Positions 5,867-15,175 of a stretch of 64,000 bases of DNA are shown here, piece by piece. Below the pieces are notes generated by a model. That model was given only the letters and a program-made list of their open reading frames with translations. It had not been told where the DNA came from and searched no databases. Within the stretch, counting starts at the first letter, position 1; the number at the start of each line of letters is the position of its first letter. The translations under genes and the position numbers were made by a program. Source of the stretch: Bacteroidales bacterium (GTDB lineage: Bacteria; Bacteroidota; Bacteroidia; Bacteroidales; VadinHA17); contig PLLO01000018.1 of NCBI GenBank assembly GCA_003142255.1, positions 62,001 to 126,000 on the forward strand. Reading direction: 5' to 3'.

Positions 5867-7813
5867 TCACGCCCTTCCGCTTCGCGGAACTGCGTCGCTT
5901 TGCTCCTTGTCTCCCCCATCCTTATTCAGTACTTCCCTAATGGCTTTTTCTATCCCTGATGCATCAAATCCACATTCGGCATATAGCTCATCCGGCGTTC
6001 CCTGCTCAACAAAATAATCATGAATACCAAGCCGCTTCACTTCAGCCGAGTAACCATTGTCGCACATGAACTCAATGACTGAGCTGCCAAAGCCTCCTTT
6101 TAAAACGCCATCTTCAACGGTAATTATCTTTTTGAATTTCCTGAAAACAGAATCAAGTGCATCCTTATCCAGAGGAGCGGCAAAACGCATATCCCAATGT
6201 GTGATGCCTATAGATTCTTTCTCAAGTTTTTTCACAACAGATGCAACATTATTTCCCGGGTACCCGATGCTAAGCACTGCAATATCTTTTCCTTCGCTCA
6301 GGAGCCTCGCCTTTCCGATCTCAATCTCTTCAAACGGTCTCTCCCAGTCCTTTGTCATACTGCTTCCCCTTGAGTACCGGATCGAAAATGGAAAGCTGTT
6401 CTTATCCAGCTGAGCAGTGTACATAAGGTTTCTGAGCTCGATGCCGTCCATAGGTGCACTTACGACCATGTTGGGAATTGCACGCATGAAAGCCAGGTCG
6501 AAGAACCCGTGGTGAGTGGCTCCGTCTGATCCGACAAGCCCGCCACGGTCGATACAAAAGATAACATGAAGCTTCTGGATCGCCACATCATGAATTACCT
6601 GATCGTAAGCTCTTTGAATAAATGATGAATATATATTGCAGAATGGTATCTTTCCCATTGCAGCAAGCCCCGCAGAAAAAGTGACTGCATGCTGCTCTGC
6701 GATACCCACGTCGAATACCCTATCAGGCATCTCCTTCATCATTATGCACATCGAGCAGCCTGTTGGCATTGCCGGAGTTATTCCGACAATCTTTTCATTA
6801 TTCCGAGCTAACTCCAGGAGCGTATTCCCGAAAATCTCGTGGAAAGGAGGAGGATCTCCGTTGGAAGTCTTTAACAGCTCACCCGTTTTTTTGTCGAATT
6901 TGCCTGGAGCATGAAAAGTGATCTGGTTTTCTTCTGCCTGCTTGAATCCCTTCCCCTTCACTGTAAGGCAGTGAAGCAGCTTCGGCCCGGGAATCCTTTT
7001 CAGGTCACCGAGCACATCGACCATGTGAAGCACGTCGTGGCCGTCGATCGGACCGAAATACCTGAAGTTCATCCCTTCGAAAAGGTTGCTTTTGTCAAGA
7101 ATTGTGCTCTTGAATCCTGCCTGAAGCTGAGCCGCGAGAGTCCTGGCATCGGGTCCAAACTTGCCTACTTTGCCCAGCATGTTCCACACCTTATCCTTGA
7201 ACCTGTTGTAGGTCTTGCTGGTGGTGATGTCGAGAAGATACTCCTTGAGAGCCCCGACATTCGGATCAATCGCCATCTGGTTGTCGTTGAGGATGACAAT
7301 AAGGTCGGATTTTGAAATTCCTGCATTGTTCAGACCCTCGAAAGCCTCGCCAGCCGTCATGGCTCCGTCGCCGATAACAGCGACAATCTGTCTTTTTTCA
7401 CCATTGCTCTTTGCTGCAACTGCCATTCCCAGGGCTGCGGAAATGGAAGTAGAGGAGTGGCCTGTTCCGAAGGCATCATACTCGCTCTCCGACATCTTCG
7501 GAAATCCGCTGATGCCCTTGTATTTTCTGTTTGTGGAGAATTTATCGCGCCTGCCTGTCAGTATCTTGTGGCCATAAGCCTGGTGTCCGACATCCCAGAT
7601 TATTTTATCGTAAGGAGTATTAAAAACATAATGAAGGGCAACTGTAAGCTCAACGACCCCAAGGCTTGCACCCAAATGACCGGGGTTATTGCTGACAGCA
7701 TCGATAATATACTTTCGAAGCTCGTCGCTGATCCTTACCAGATCGGCAGGAGGGAGCTTCCGGAGATCTTCGGGAGACGAAATATTGAACAGCAGATTCT
7801 CCTCAGTATTCAT
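5867..7813 (-). CDS. dxs: 1-deoxy-D-xylulose-5-phosphate synthase
   Basis: The enzyme condenses pyruvate and glyceraldehyde 3-phosphate to DXP, the first step of the MEP isoprenoid pathway and a precursor for thiamine and pyridoxal. The 648-residue protein has the DXS order: N-terminal thiamine diphosphate domain with GHLGASLGVVELTVALHYVF and WDVGHQAYGHKILTGR, the ThDP/Mg motif GDGAMTAGEAFEGLNNAG..NDNQM, the pyrimidine-binding domain (DVGIAEQHAVTFSAGLA, DRGGLVGSDGATHHG) and a transketolase C-terminal domain. Met at 7813 is chosen because MNTEENLL leads straight into the conserved N-terminus; a further ten in-frame residues upstream look non-coding. It is cytosolic and appears to be a single-gene unit. 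Confidence 0.97.
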   Translation of the reverse strand: MNTEENLLFNISSPEDLRKLPPADLVRISDELRKYIIDAVSNNPGHLGASLGVVELTVALHYVFNTPYDKIIWDVGHQAYGHKILTGRRDKFSTNRKYKGISGFPKMSESEYDAFGTGHSSTSISAALGMAVAAKSNGEKRQIVAVIGDGAMTAGEAFEGLNNAGISKSDLIVILNDNQMAIDPNVGALKEYLLDITTSKTYNRFKDKVWNMLGKVGKFGPDARTLAAQLQAGFKSTILDKSNLFEGMNFRYFGPIDGHDVLHMVDVLGDLKRIPGPKLLHCLTVKGKGFKQAEENQITFHAPGKFDKKTGELLKTSNGDPPPFHEIFGNTLLELARNNEKIVGITPAMPTGCSMCIMMKEMPDRVFDVGIAEQHAVTFSAGLAAMGKIPFCNIYSSFIQRAYDQVIHDVAIQKLHVIFCIDRGGLVGSDGATHHGFFDLAFMRAIPNMVVSAPMDGIELRNLMYTAQLDKNSFPFSIRYSRGSSMTKDWERPFEEIEIGKARLLSEGKDIAVLSIGYPGNNVASVVKKLEKESIGITHWDMRFAAPLDKDALDSVFRKFKKIITVEDGVLKGGFGSSVIEFMCDNGYSAEVKRLGIHDYFVEQGTPDELYAECGFDASGIEKAIREVLNKDGGDKEQSDAVPRSGRA

Positions 7814-7886
7814 CGGTTTAAAAATAACCTGCAAATATAACAATTATTATTCCCTCGTGTTTGCTGAAGCTTCAGACGGATTTTCT

Positions 7887-7894
7887 TATTTTTG
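7887..7894 (+). promoter_or_regulatory. Candidate -7 promoter element for the OmpA-like gene
   Basis: TATTTTTG matches the Bacteroidota -7 consensus TAnnTTTG exactly and lies about 70 bases upstream of the ATG at 7963. A TTTG is present at 7860-7863, but the spacing of 23 is longer than the usual 19 to 21. Confidence 0.35.
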
Positions 7895-7962
7895 CCTTGT
7901 CAGACATGGATGACAGCAATATTTTTATGGGTTAATTATTATAATATAAATACTTTATAGGC

Positions 7963-8973
7963 ATGAATAAAATTGTAATATATTCTCTTGCAGCGCTGGT
8001 TGCATTATCTGCTGTTTCATGTGTTTCAGGGAAGAAATTCAAGACTCTGCAGGATACCAGCAAGCAATTCATGAATGAAAGAGACGATTTCAAGACTCAG
8101 AATATAGGACTTGAGATGTCAAACAAGGAACTTGCAGCTAAGCTTGCATCCCTTCAGAAAAAGGCTGAGACGGTAAGTGATGAGATCCTGAAAGCTCAGA
8201 GCGAGCGTGATAAGGCAGTCGATGACTACAATAAGATATCAGCAAGATACAATGATCTCCAGAACGCACACGAAGACCTGATAAAAGGTAATGTGAAGGA
8301 TACCCAGAAGCTTCTTTCCGAGCTTCAGACTGCTCAGGAGAACCTTCAGAAAAAGGAGGACCTGCTGAAACAGCTCGAACAGAACCTTGATGCCAAAAAG
8401 GCATCTCTTGATGAGCTTTCATACCAGCTCGAAAAGAAGAATGCAAGACTTCTTGAGCTCGAAAAAATACTCGATGACCAGAAGAAAATAGCATCAGACC
8501 TGAAAAACAAAGTCTCTGAAGCGCTTCTGGGTTTCGAAAATAACGGGCTGACAGTTACTATGAAGAACGGCAAGGTGTACGTTTCTCTCGAGGAGAAACT
8601 TCTCTTTAAAACAGCCAGCTGGGACATTGATGCCAACGGAAAGAATGCGCTTAAGAAACTTGCAGGTGTTCTTGAAAAAAATCCCGATATCCAGATTACA
8701 ATTGAAGGACATACCGATAACGTTCCATATAATCCCGGAAGCGGACAGCTAAAGGATAACTGGGACTTGAGCGTCAAGAGGGCAACAACTGTAGTGCGGG
8801 TTCTTCTTGAAGGATCAAAAATTGACCCGAAGCGTCTTACTGCCGCTGGCCGGAGCGAATTCCTGCCGATAGATTCAAGGAATACGTCGGACTCAAGGCA
8901 GAAGAACAGGAGGACAGAAGTGGTTCTCACGCCCGACCTGAGCGCACTTTACCAGATAATTGATAAATACTAA
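7963..8973 (+). CDS. OmpA-family lipoprotein with coiled-coil stalk
   Basis: The 336-residue protein has a lipoprotein signal (MNKIVIYSLAALVALSAVSC, Cys20), a long heptad-rich coiled coil (about residues 30-180, rich in K, E, Q and L) and a C-terminal OmpA/Pal peptidoglycan-binding domain (about 200-330) with LLFKTASWDIDANGKNAL, ITIEGHTDNVPYN and the NRRTEVVL ending. It should be anchored in the outer membrane by lipid and bind peptidoglycan by the OmpA domain, linking the two layers. It ends convergently with the next gene, overlapping its stop by four bases. Confidence 0.9.
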   Translation: MNKIVIYSLAALVALSAVSCVSGKKFKTLQDTSKQFMNERDDFKTQNIGLEMSNKELAAKLASLQKKAETVSDEILKAQSERDKAVDDYNKISARYNDLQNAHEDLIKGNVKDTQKLLSELQTAQENLQKKEDLLKQLEQNLDAKKASLDELSYQLEKKNARLLELEKILDDQKKIASDLKNKVSEALLGFENNGLTVTMKNGKVYVSLEEKLLFKTASWDIDANGKNALKKLAGVLEKNPDIQITIEGHTDNVPYNPGSGQLKDNWDLSVKRATTVVRVLLEGSKIDPKRLTAAGRSEFLPIDSRNTSDSRQKNRRTEVVLTPDLSALYQIIDKY

Positions 8974-10529
8974 TTCTGGTTTCCGGGAAATTCGAAGAGC
9001 TTGACTTTAACATTCTTGAGTGCCTGGATCAGATTATCCTCCGGCTTGAGGAAATCCTGGTCGCCCCAGAAGTTTGCATCATAGTCATTGATGGTTTCCG
9101 AAAAAATCGAATGAACAGGGGCAAGCTCTTCCCTGTCAAACCTGCTTACATTCGTAGTATTTACGCCTGTAATGGCAAGCTCAAAAAATACGCTGAACTG
9201 GGTACTGAAAAGCTTCTTCTTCTGCTTTGAGGTGAAGAGCAGATCGCCTCTCACATGTGAAAGATAATACCTGCCGTTAAATTTACGGTAACTTACTGAG
9301 TATTTTACGGTCACCGGCCATGTGGAAAAGCCGCGTGAGGAACTTGTGATGAAAGAATCCTTCATCTGCCTGATGTACTTCGGGTGAAGTTCAAAATCAG
9401 CTTTCACTATTGCATAATCATCTGTATTTATATAGACGCTTCCCCTGTATCTTGGCAGATCAATGCCTTCCCGCTGCTCAAAATCAATAACAAAGGCAGC
9501 CTCATCGTCTGACGAAACAATATCGGATATCCTGTACAGGTATTCCGCCATATTTTCCCTGGAAAGAAAATCGAAAAGATTCTTTATCCCGTCCAGCTCC
9601 AGGCAGGTGTTAAGGCCTGCCTTAAGCCTTATCGTAAGAGTATCGCGCGACGTCGTGTTCTCTACTTTACGGCTTTTGTAGACCTTGATCTGGTCGTTCA
9701 GGAGTGAGCTGGTATATGAACTTTTATATATCTGGAGAACAGCTTCCGAGTATACCTGGAGCTCCTCCTTTTTCATTACGCCTTCCCTGTAGAAACCGGT
9801 CAGCATTACAGGAGTATTTCCATAGTTTTTTGGTATGGCACTGATACTTTTGTAAATGATCTCCTGGGGTACCTGGGTTTTAATGATTATTTCAGGGATG
9901 GAAATGAACTCCCTCTTCATCCGGATTGTAAAAATATTTCCCAGAGCCTGCTTTACCGGTATTTCGCGCCTGACGAACCCCAGGTAAGAGACGGAGAGAG
10001 TATCCGCCAGGCATTCCCCCGGTATTTTAAGGCCGAATTCGCCTGTTTCATTCGTCACGGTTCCACGGGCCCTGTTCTTCAGTGAGATAGCTGCAAACGG
10101 CAACGGTTCAGTTGTCTCATCATCGACTATAACTCCTGATATGTAATCGGTTACTTCAGGCTGTGGCGAATCGACTTTTGAAACTACAGGAGGTAGTACT
10201 TTCGAAATAATTATGTACTTATCGATTACCGAGTAGTTGAGGGAATCGTTTTCCAGTATTGAATCAAGGACGGCAGTCAGTCTTACATTGATGAAAGACA
10301 GAACCACCTTGTTTTCCTGGTTAATAAGATGACTGTCGTATGTGAAGTTATATCCTGTTCGTCTGGAAATGATATTCAGGGCGTTGCCTGTTTTCACCAA
10401 TCCGGCCCTGAAGGTAAATGCAGAATCAAGAATAGTTCCCTGGCACATTGTCGGGGAGCAGTGTAGCAGGGAAATAATTATAAAAATGAAAAAACTTCTT
10501 TTAAACAAGGGGCCATTGGATGAGGCCAT
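8970..10529 (-). CDS. STN plus CarboxypepD_reg outer-membrane-associated protein
   Basis: The 519-residue protein has a signal peptide (RSFFIFIIISLLHCSPTMCQG). An STN domain (about 35-110: LNIISRRTGYNFTYDSHLI, VRLTAVLDSILENDSLNYSV) is followed by a carboxypeptidase-regulatory-like beta domain (about 130-205: GVIVDDETTEPLPFAAISLK...GTVTNETGEF). The remaining 300 residues are shared with the protein at 12090-13400 (GFYRE, EAVLQIYKS, LELDGIKN). No TonB-dependent barrel is present. It is the last gene of a four-gene minus-strand cluster behind a sigma factor and FecR. By analogy the STN domain may contact FecR, making this a receptor or reporter without a transporter pore; that is inference. Confidence 0.8.
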   Translation of the reverse strand: MASSNGPLFKRSFFIFIIISLLHCSPTMCQGTILDSAFTFRAGLVKTGNALNIISRRTGYNFTYDSHLINQENKVVLSFINVRLTAVLDSILENDSLNYSVIDKYIIISKVLPPVVSKVDSPQPEVTDYISGVIVDDETTEPLPFAAISLKNRARGTVTNETGEFGLKIPGECLADTLSVSYLGFVRREIPVKQALGNIFTIRMKREFISIPEIIIKTQVPQEIIYKSISAIPKNYGNTPVMLTGFYREGVMKKEELQVYSEAVLQIYKSSYTSSLLNDQIKVYKSRKVENTTSRDTLTIRLKAGLNTCLELDGIKNLFDFLSRENMAEYLYRISDIVSSDDEAAFVIDFEQREGIDLPRYRGSVYINTDDYAIVKADFELHPKYIRQMKDSFITSSSRGFSTWPVTVKYSVSYRKFNGRYYLSHVRGDLLFTSKQKKKLFSTQFSVFFELAITGVNTTNVSRFDREELAPVHSIFSETINDYDANFWGDQDFLKPEDNLIQALKNVKVKLFEFPGNQN

Positions 10530-10544
10530 ATTTTAAAAGTTGCG

Positions 10545-11549
10545 TTATTTTCTTACAAGATGGTAAATATCGCCATCTTTTGAATAACCAAGAGTAAAAC
10601 TCTGGCAAATTAAGCGGATTATAGTATCCTGAGATGTATTATCGATCGTAGAGTGCAATGTCTCATTCAGAATAGAATGATCATCTGCGATTATTTCCAT
10701 GTTGTATACCCGTTTAAGATCCCTGAACACGATGTCGAGTGTCTGTCCGTCATAAACCAGGCTCCTTGTCTGCCATGACATGTAATTTGGATTGCTGTTA
10801 ATTTTCTTTTCAGAAACCTTAGAATCCATAGTTCCCACATATCCTGGTTCAAGCAAAAGGCTCTTATTTCCTGTATTATCGGAGAGCATTACCTTGCCTG
10901 TCCTGACAAAAACCTCAACGGCTGAGTCCGGGTTATTTGTAATTACATTGAAAGAGGTTCCGACAACCTTGACACTTGCCTTTCCTGCATCAATTGTAAA
11001 AGGTTTGGAAGGATCGTGCGCGATATCGAAGAAAGCTTCACCTGCAAGTGCAACATTTCTGCCATGCCTGCCGAAATTTGAATGATACGTCAGCTCGCTG
11101 TTCCGGTTCAGGAATATGCTGCTTCCGTCGGGAAGGGACACTTTGTAATTAACCTGGCTGTTGCCTGTTGCAACAACGATCTTTCTGCTCAGCGAATCTG
11201 ATGAGACAAAGTAAAGGGCGGCGGCACTGATGCCCAGCAATATCAGGGCAACGGCAGCAACACGCATGAAGGTGCTTCTCATGAATATAAACCTTGCCGG
11301 CTTTGTGACTTCAGCTGCTCCGGCAGTGTCGATTTTTAAGCTCACTTTATTCCATGCATCATCAACATTGATATATTTATCCTCATTCATTGTCCTCAAC
11401 CCTTTCCATTTCTTTTCAACTTCGTTATTATCTTCAGCCATGAACCTGTTCATCAGTTCAGGCCGACCCTCTTTTTCGCCTGACAGGGCAGAAGCAATTT
11501 CTTCCCACTCACTGTCCGTAAATCTCTCCGTGTTCATCATCTCCTTCAT
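10545..11549 (-). CDS. FecR-family anti-sigma factor
   Basis: The 334-residue protein has a cytoplasmic N-terminal part (DSEWEEIASALSGEKEG...), one membrane segment near residue 95 (MRVAAVALILLGISAAALYFV), the periplasmic FecR domain (VSLPDGSSIFLNRNSELTYH, GEAFFDIAHDPSKPFTIDAG) and a C-terminal DUF4974 domain (LDIVFRDLKRVYNMEIIAD). It should hold the sigma factor encoded just upstream and transmit a signal from the outer membrane. Its first ATG overlaps the sigma stop as ATGA. Later Met codons 4 and 5 follow an AAGGAG that is too close to serve them well, so the first ATG is kept. Confidence 0.93.
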   Translation of the reverse strand: MKEMMNTERFTDSEWEEIASALSGEKEGRPELMNRFMAEDNNEVEKKWKGLRTMNEDKYINVDDAWNKVSLKIDTAGAAEVTKPARFIFMRSTFMRVAAVALILLGISAAALYFVSSDSLSRKIVVATGNSQVNYKVSLPDGSSIFLNRNSELTYHSNFGRHGRNVALAGEAFFDIAHDPSKPFTIDAGKASVKVVGTSFNVITNNPDSAVEVFVRTGKVMLSDNTGNKSLLLEPGYVGTMDSKVSEKKINSNPNYMSWQTRSLVYDGQTLDIVFRDLKRVYNMEIIADDHSILNETLHSTIDNTSQDTIIRLICQSFTLGYSKDGDIYHLVRK

Positions 11550-12082
11550 TTTTCAATTAATGCTTTTCTGAATTCCTTTAGAGCCCTTCCCATATTGGCT
11601 TCCACTGTTTTTACCGATACTGAAAGTTTTTCTGCTATTTCATTGTATTTCAACCCATCGAACCTGCTCATGCAAAAGATCAGGCTGCATCTGTCGGGTA
11701 GTCTTTCAAGAATCAGGTTTATCTTTTCCTGCAGCTCCTTGTACCGGATTATATCTACAGGATCTTCAGATTTTGATGTCTGTCCTGCAGCTGTCTCCTG
11801 TGCATGTTGCCCGACAATCTTAAGGTGATTGATATAGTGGAGGCACTTATTATGGACTGCCCTGAAAAGATACCCGTTCAAAGAACTCTCTATGTTAATT
11901 TTTCCCCTGTTTTGCCAGAGTCTGAAAAACAAATCCTGGACTATTTCTTCTGCTGAATCGTGATCCTTGATTATTGATTTTGCGTAGCGGACCAGAGAAA
12001 CATAGGAGGACCGGAAAAGCGATTCAAATTCTGCCTTATCGCCCTGCCTGATCCTCCTTATTATTTCAGTGTCCCTGATCAT
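11546..12082 (-). CDS. ECF RNA polymerase sigma factor (FecI-like, Bacteroidota type)
   Basis: The 178-residue protein has sigma region 2 (YVSLVRYAKSIIKDHDSAEE, IVQDLFFRLWQNR) and region 4 with its helix-turn-helix (LPDRCSLIFCMSRFDGLKYN, EIAEKLSVSVKTVEANMGRA). It recruits RNA polymerase to its own regulon when released by FecR. Its stop codon overlaps the FecR start (translational coupling), and it follows the gene at 12090-13400 by 7 bases, so the four genes are probably one operon. No TonB-dependent receptor or SusD gene is adjacent, unlike the usual arrangement. Confidence 0.95.
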   Translation of the reverse strand: MIRDTEIIRRIRQGDKAEFESLFRSSYVSLVRYAKSIIKDHDSAEEIVQDLFFRLWQNRGKINIESSLNGYLFRAVHNKCLHYINHLKIVGQHAQETAAGQTSKSEDPVDIIRYKELQEKINLILERLPDRCSLIFCMSRFDGLKYNEIAEKLSVSVKTVEANMGRALKEFRKALIEK

Positions 12083-12089
12083 TAATTAA

Positions 12090-13400
12090 TTATTTCTCCA
12101 GATCCTGTCTGTCGCTGAATTTCAGCTTTTTGCTCAGCCTGCGTATTGCTGCATCGATGCTCTGGTCAGGTTCAATTACGTTGTATTCTCCCCAGAAATC
12201 AGGATCAGCGAATGCACTTACCTTATCAGAGAATATATCTGAGTATTTAATCCTGTCTTTCCCTGCAAATTTAATAACTTCCTGGTCAGTACGATCAGTT
12301 ATTGCAATTTCTGACATTGTAGTATAATAAGTGTTGAAGAGTTTTCTCTTCCAGTTTACCTTGAATTTGACTTCGGCCCTGGAATATTCAAAATGCCACT
12401 TATTGTCCTGTACCCTGTATTTTACCATGTAAGTGGCAAGTTCAGGAGTTACCTGCATCCCAAGAGGTTTTTTCTTGATAAATATGGATGAGGCAGCTGC
12501 TTTGTCGGCCAGGTTAAATCCGAATTCGGCTTCTGATATTGCACTCGATTCCGAATCTATGTAGAGATCTCCCATAAAGAGCGGCATATCAACAGATGGT
12601 TTCTGCTTGAAGCTTATTACATAATGAGGCCTGCCGTCTATTTCGATGACACTTGAAAGTGAATAATCGTAGTACTTCATTGCATCAATTGTAAGTATTG
12701 CTTCAGTGTTCTTGGCAAGATCAAGCTCCAGCGCGCTTAACGGCCCGCCTTCGAGCTTGAAGAGCACGGTATCCATCTTCTGAACATCAGAGCTTTTCCT
12801 TCCCTTGTAGATCCTCGCATTGTCGAAGCGAATATCATTGTCGTAAGGTGCCTTGAATATCTCTACTACTGCTTCTCCTATTGAGACATAAGTCCGGTTC
12901 TTGCGTATCGTCTCCCTGTAAAAGGCAGTCATAAGATTAGGAACCGTTTCATAGTTTTTACCGATTTTTACAATAGCCTTGTACACAATATCCACGGGAT
13001 CGATTGGTTTTACAATGATCTCTTTTATGGGTATAGGAGCAGCATCCATCTTCACTATATTCTTGAAGCCATCTTCACGCATTGAACTGATGGGAACTGC
13101 CTTGGTTTTATAACCCAGGAACGTGAATTCGAGGTTTTTTGAGGTAAGCGATTCACCAAGCTTGATAGTGAATTCACCATCAATGTTGGTTACTACAGCA
13201 ACGTTTGTTTCTGATACCGCTACGGTTGCAAAAACAAGCGCAGTACCGGTTTCTGCATCAACAACCTTTCCCCTGATTGTAACGAAAGATTGCTGGTCGG
13301 TTTTCTTCTTACTATTTACCCCTCCTGAAATTGCCGACTCAGATGAGAAGGCGAGCAGGAGAGCTAAAAGGATAAGCGAAAAATTTTTAAAAGTTTTCAT
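12090..13400 (-). CDS. CarboxypepD_reg protein, STN-less paralogue of 8970-10529
   Basis: The 436-residue exported protein has a signal peptide (FSLILLALLLAFSSESAISG) and a CarboxypepD_reg-like domain at about 40-115 (VTIRGKVVDAETGTALVFAT, NIDGEFTIKL). Its C-terminal domain is clearly paralogous to that of 8970-10529: VDIVYKAIVKIGKNYETVPN / TAFYRE, VVEIFKAPYD, ARIYKGRKSS and LELDLAKN line up with the same positions there. It lacks STN. As the first gene of the sigma/FecR cluster it may be a surface or periplasmic partner whose state is sensed. The C-terminal family function is unknown to me. Confidence 0.8.
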   Translation of the reverse strand: MKTFKNFSLILLALLLAFSSESAISGGVNSKKKTDQQSFVTIRGKVVDAETGTALVFATVAVSETNVAVVTNIDGEFTIKLGESLTSKNLEFTFLGYKTKAVPISSMREDGFKNIVKMDAAPIPIKEIIVKPIDPVDIVYKAIVKIGKNYETVPNLMTAFYRETIRKNRTYVSIGEAVVEIFKAPYDNDIRFDNARIYKGRKSSDVQKMDTVLFKLEGGPLSALELDLAKNTEAILTIDAMKYYDYSLSSVIEIDGRPHYVISFKQKPSVDMPLFMGDLYIDSESSAISEAEFGFNLADKAAASSIFIKKKPLGMQVTPELATYMVKYRVQDNKWHFEYSRAEVKFKVNWKRKLFNTYYTTMSEIAITDRTDQEVIKFAGKDRIKYSDIFSDKVSAFADPDFWGEYNVIEPDQSIDAAIRRLSKKLKFSDRQDLEK

Positions 13401-13545
13401 GGCACTTTTTATTTTTGTTAATAATTAAAATCTCTTTTATTACCCGGTAATTTTCCATTTTCATCGCTATGACCATTGAAGAGGTGCCATACCCTACTTC
13501 ATTCATGAAAATTATTTTATTATCTTACTTCACTTTTACCAAGCA

Positions 13546-14520
13546 ATGAGTGGATATCTCGCCAGACAACGGAATGCAATCTCAGCAGGGTATTCATACC
13601 TGGCGAGTTCCCTCTCAGGGAAACCTGTCGCTAACGGAATGCCGGTGGCAATAAGCGCCGAGCTTACAAATAACTGCAACCTGAAATGCCCTGAATGCAG
13701 CACCGGCTCAGGGGTGATGACAAGACCAAAAGGATTCATGAACTTTTCTCTTTTTGATAAGCTTATTTCAGAGCTTGAACCATACCTTTATAATATAAAT
13801 CTTTATTTTCAAGGCGAACCGATGCTTCATCCCGGGCTCTTCCAGTTCCTTGCGAGATGCACCGGACTGAACACAGTTATTTCGACAAACGGACATTTCA
13901 TTTCAGAAGAGAATGCAGAAAAGCTGGCTGTTTCAGGGCTAAGGGAGATTATTATATCGCTCGACGGGATGAATCAGCAGACATACTCAGCTTATCGTGT
14001 GAATGGTGATTTTGAGAAGGTTATCGGCGGAATAAGAAATGTCTCTGAAGCTGTAAAGAAGAATTCCTCGCCTATGAAGATCGTTATCCAGTTTCTCGTT
14101 AACAGGAATAATGAGCACCAGGCCAGTGAGGCACACAAATTTGCACATGAGGTAAATGCCACACTAAAGCTTAAATCGATGCAGATCATCAATAAGGATG
14201 ATTTCGGCAAATGGCTTCCCTCAGACACAAGATTCCGCCGGTATAAGGATAAGTGTAATGTGTACACTTTAAAAAATTCATATCCCGACAGATGCGCACG
14301 ATTATGGTTCAGCCCGGTGCTGACGTGGGACGGAAAGGTACTGCCATGCTGCTTTGACAAGAATGCAGATCATGTAATGGGCGATCTTAACGAGGATTCC
14401 TTCAGGGAAATATGGACAGGTCCGAAATACAGGATATTCAGAAAATCTGTTTTGTCGGGAAGACGCATGAATGATATTTGTCTGAACTGTACATCAGGTC
14501 TGAGGGGAGTAATATATTAA
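13546..14520 (+). CDS. Radical SAM protein with SPASM domain
   Basis: The 324-residue protein carries the radical SAM cluster motif CNLKCPEC (CX3CX2C) near residue 43, a glycine-rich SAM region (NLYFQGEPMLHP), an STNG motif and a C-terminal SPASM-type cysteine set (RCARLWFSPVLTWDGKVLPC, CFDK..., ICLNC) for an auxiliary Fe-S cluster. Members modify peptides or act as sulfatase-maturase-like enzymes. No precursor peptide gene is evident next to it, so the substrate is unknown. It is preceded by the divergent sigma cluster and ends nine bases before the convergent frr stop. Confidence 0.9.
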   Translation: MSGYLARQRNAISAGYSYLASSLSGKPVANGMPVAISAELTNNCNLKCPECSTGSGVMTRPKGFMNFSLFDKLISELEPYLYNINLYFQGEPMLHPGLFQFLARCTGLNTVISTNGHFISEENAEKLAVSGLREIIISLDGMNQQTYSAYRVNGDFEKVIGGIRNVSEAVKKNSSPMKIVIQFLVNRNNEHQASEAHKFAHEVNATLKLKSMQIINKDDFGKWLPSDTRFRRYKDKCNVYTLKNSYPDRCARLWFSPVLTWDGKVLPCCFDKNADHVMGDLNEDSFREIWTGPKYRIFRKSVLSGRRMNDICLNCTSGLRGVIY

Positions 14521-14529
14521 GGAGGTAAG

Positions 14530-15093
14530 CTATACAGTCATAACGTCCTTCTCTTTCGTAGCCATCACCTTATCTGCCTTGCCATTGTAATCGTGGGTCA
14601 TTTCCTGCACCTGTTCAGAGGCGTCCTTTTCGATATCCTCAGGAAGGCCGTCCTTCAGCAGTTCTTTAAGTTCGTCATTTGCCCATTTTCTGGCACTGCG
14701 TACGCTGATCTTGGCTGTCTCTCCCTCATTTCTCACCTGCTTTACAAGTTGATGTCTTCTCTCCTCAGTAAGCGGAGGGATATTGATACGTATAACCTCG
14801 CCGTTGTTTACGGGCATGAGCCCTATGTTGGCAGCCATGATGGCTTTCTCGATAGTACCCAGCATAGTTTTCTCCCATGGCTGGATCAGGATTGTCTTGG
14901 GATCAGGAGTATTTATATTTGATACCTGTGCGAGGGGTGAATTGACTCCGTAATAGTCTACGGTTATTCCGTCAAGAAGAGCAGGGTTGGACCTTCCTGC
15001 GCGAAGCCTCGCAAGCTCATGTTCAAGATGTTCAATGGCTTTTTGCATCCTGTCTCTTGCTTCTTCAATTATCAGTTCAACATCTTCGTTCAT
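14530..15093 (-). CDS. frr: Ribosome recycling factor
   Basis: RRF splits the post-termination ribosome together with EF-G. The 187-residue protein has the canonical length and motifs: LRAGRSNPALLDGITVDYYG near the N-terminus, IQPWEKTMLGTIEKAI, IRINIPPLTEERRHQLVKQV and the C-terminal helix region. It lies 82 bases downstream of pyrH on the same strand, the usual gene pair. Confidence 0.97.
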   Translation of the reverse strand: MNEDVELIIEEARDRMQKAIEHLEHELARLRAGRSNPALLDGITVDYYGVNSPLAQVSNINTPDPKTILIQPWEKTMLGTIEKAIMAANIGLMPVNNGEVIRINIPPLTEERRHQLVKQVRNEGETAKISVRSARKWANDELKELLKDGLPEDIEKDASEQVQEMTHDYNGKADKVMATKEKDVMTV

Positions 15094-15175
15094 GGGGCTG
15101 GTTTTTAGCGGTTTTCTTATTTTATCTCGTCAAGTGGAACAAATTTAATAAAATAGCTTAAAAAACAATTCGTTG

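Noticed and set aside
5807-5868. GAGGGCGA/TCGCCCTC inverted repeat as dxs terminator
   Set aside because: The loop is about 46 bases and there is no T run in the right place; probably chance or a decayed repeat.
8346-8930. Long open frame on the minus strand inside the OmpA-like gene
   Set aside because: It is the antisense of a coiled-coil coding region, rich in S and F, with no homology or start signal.
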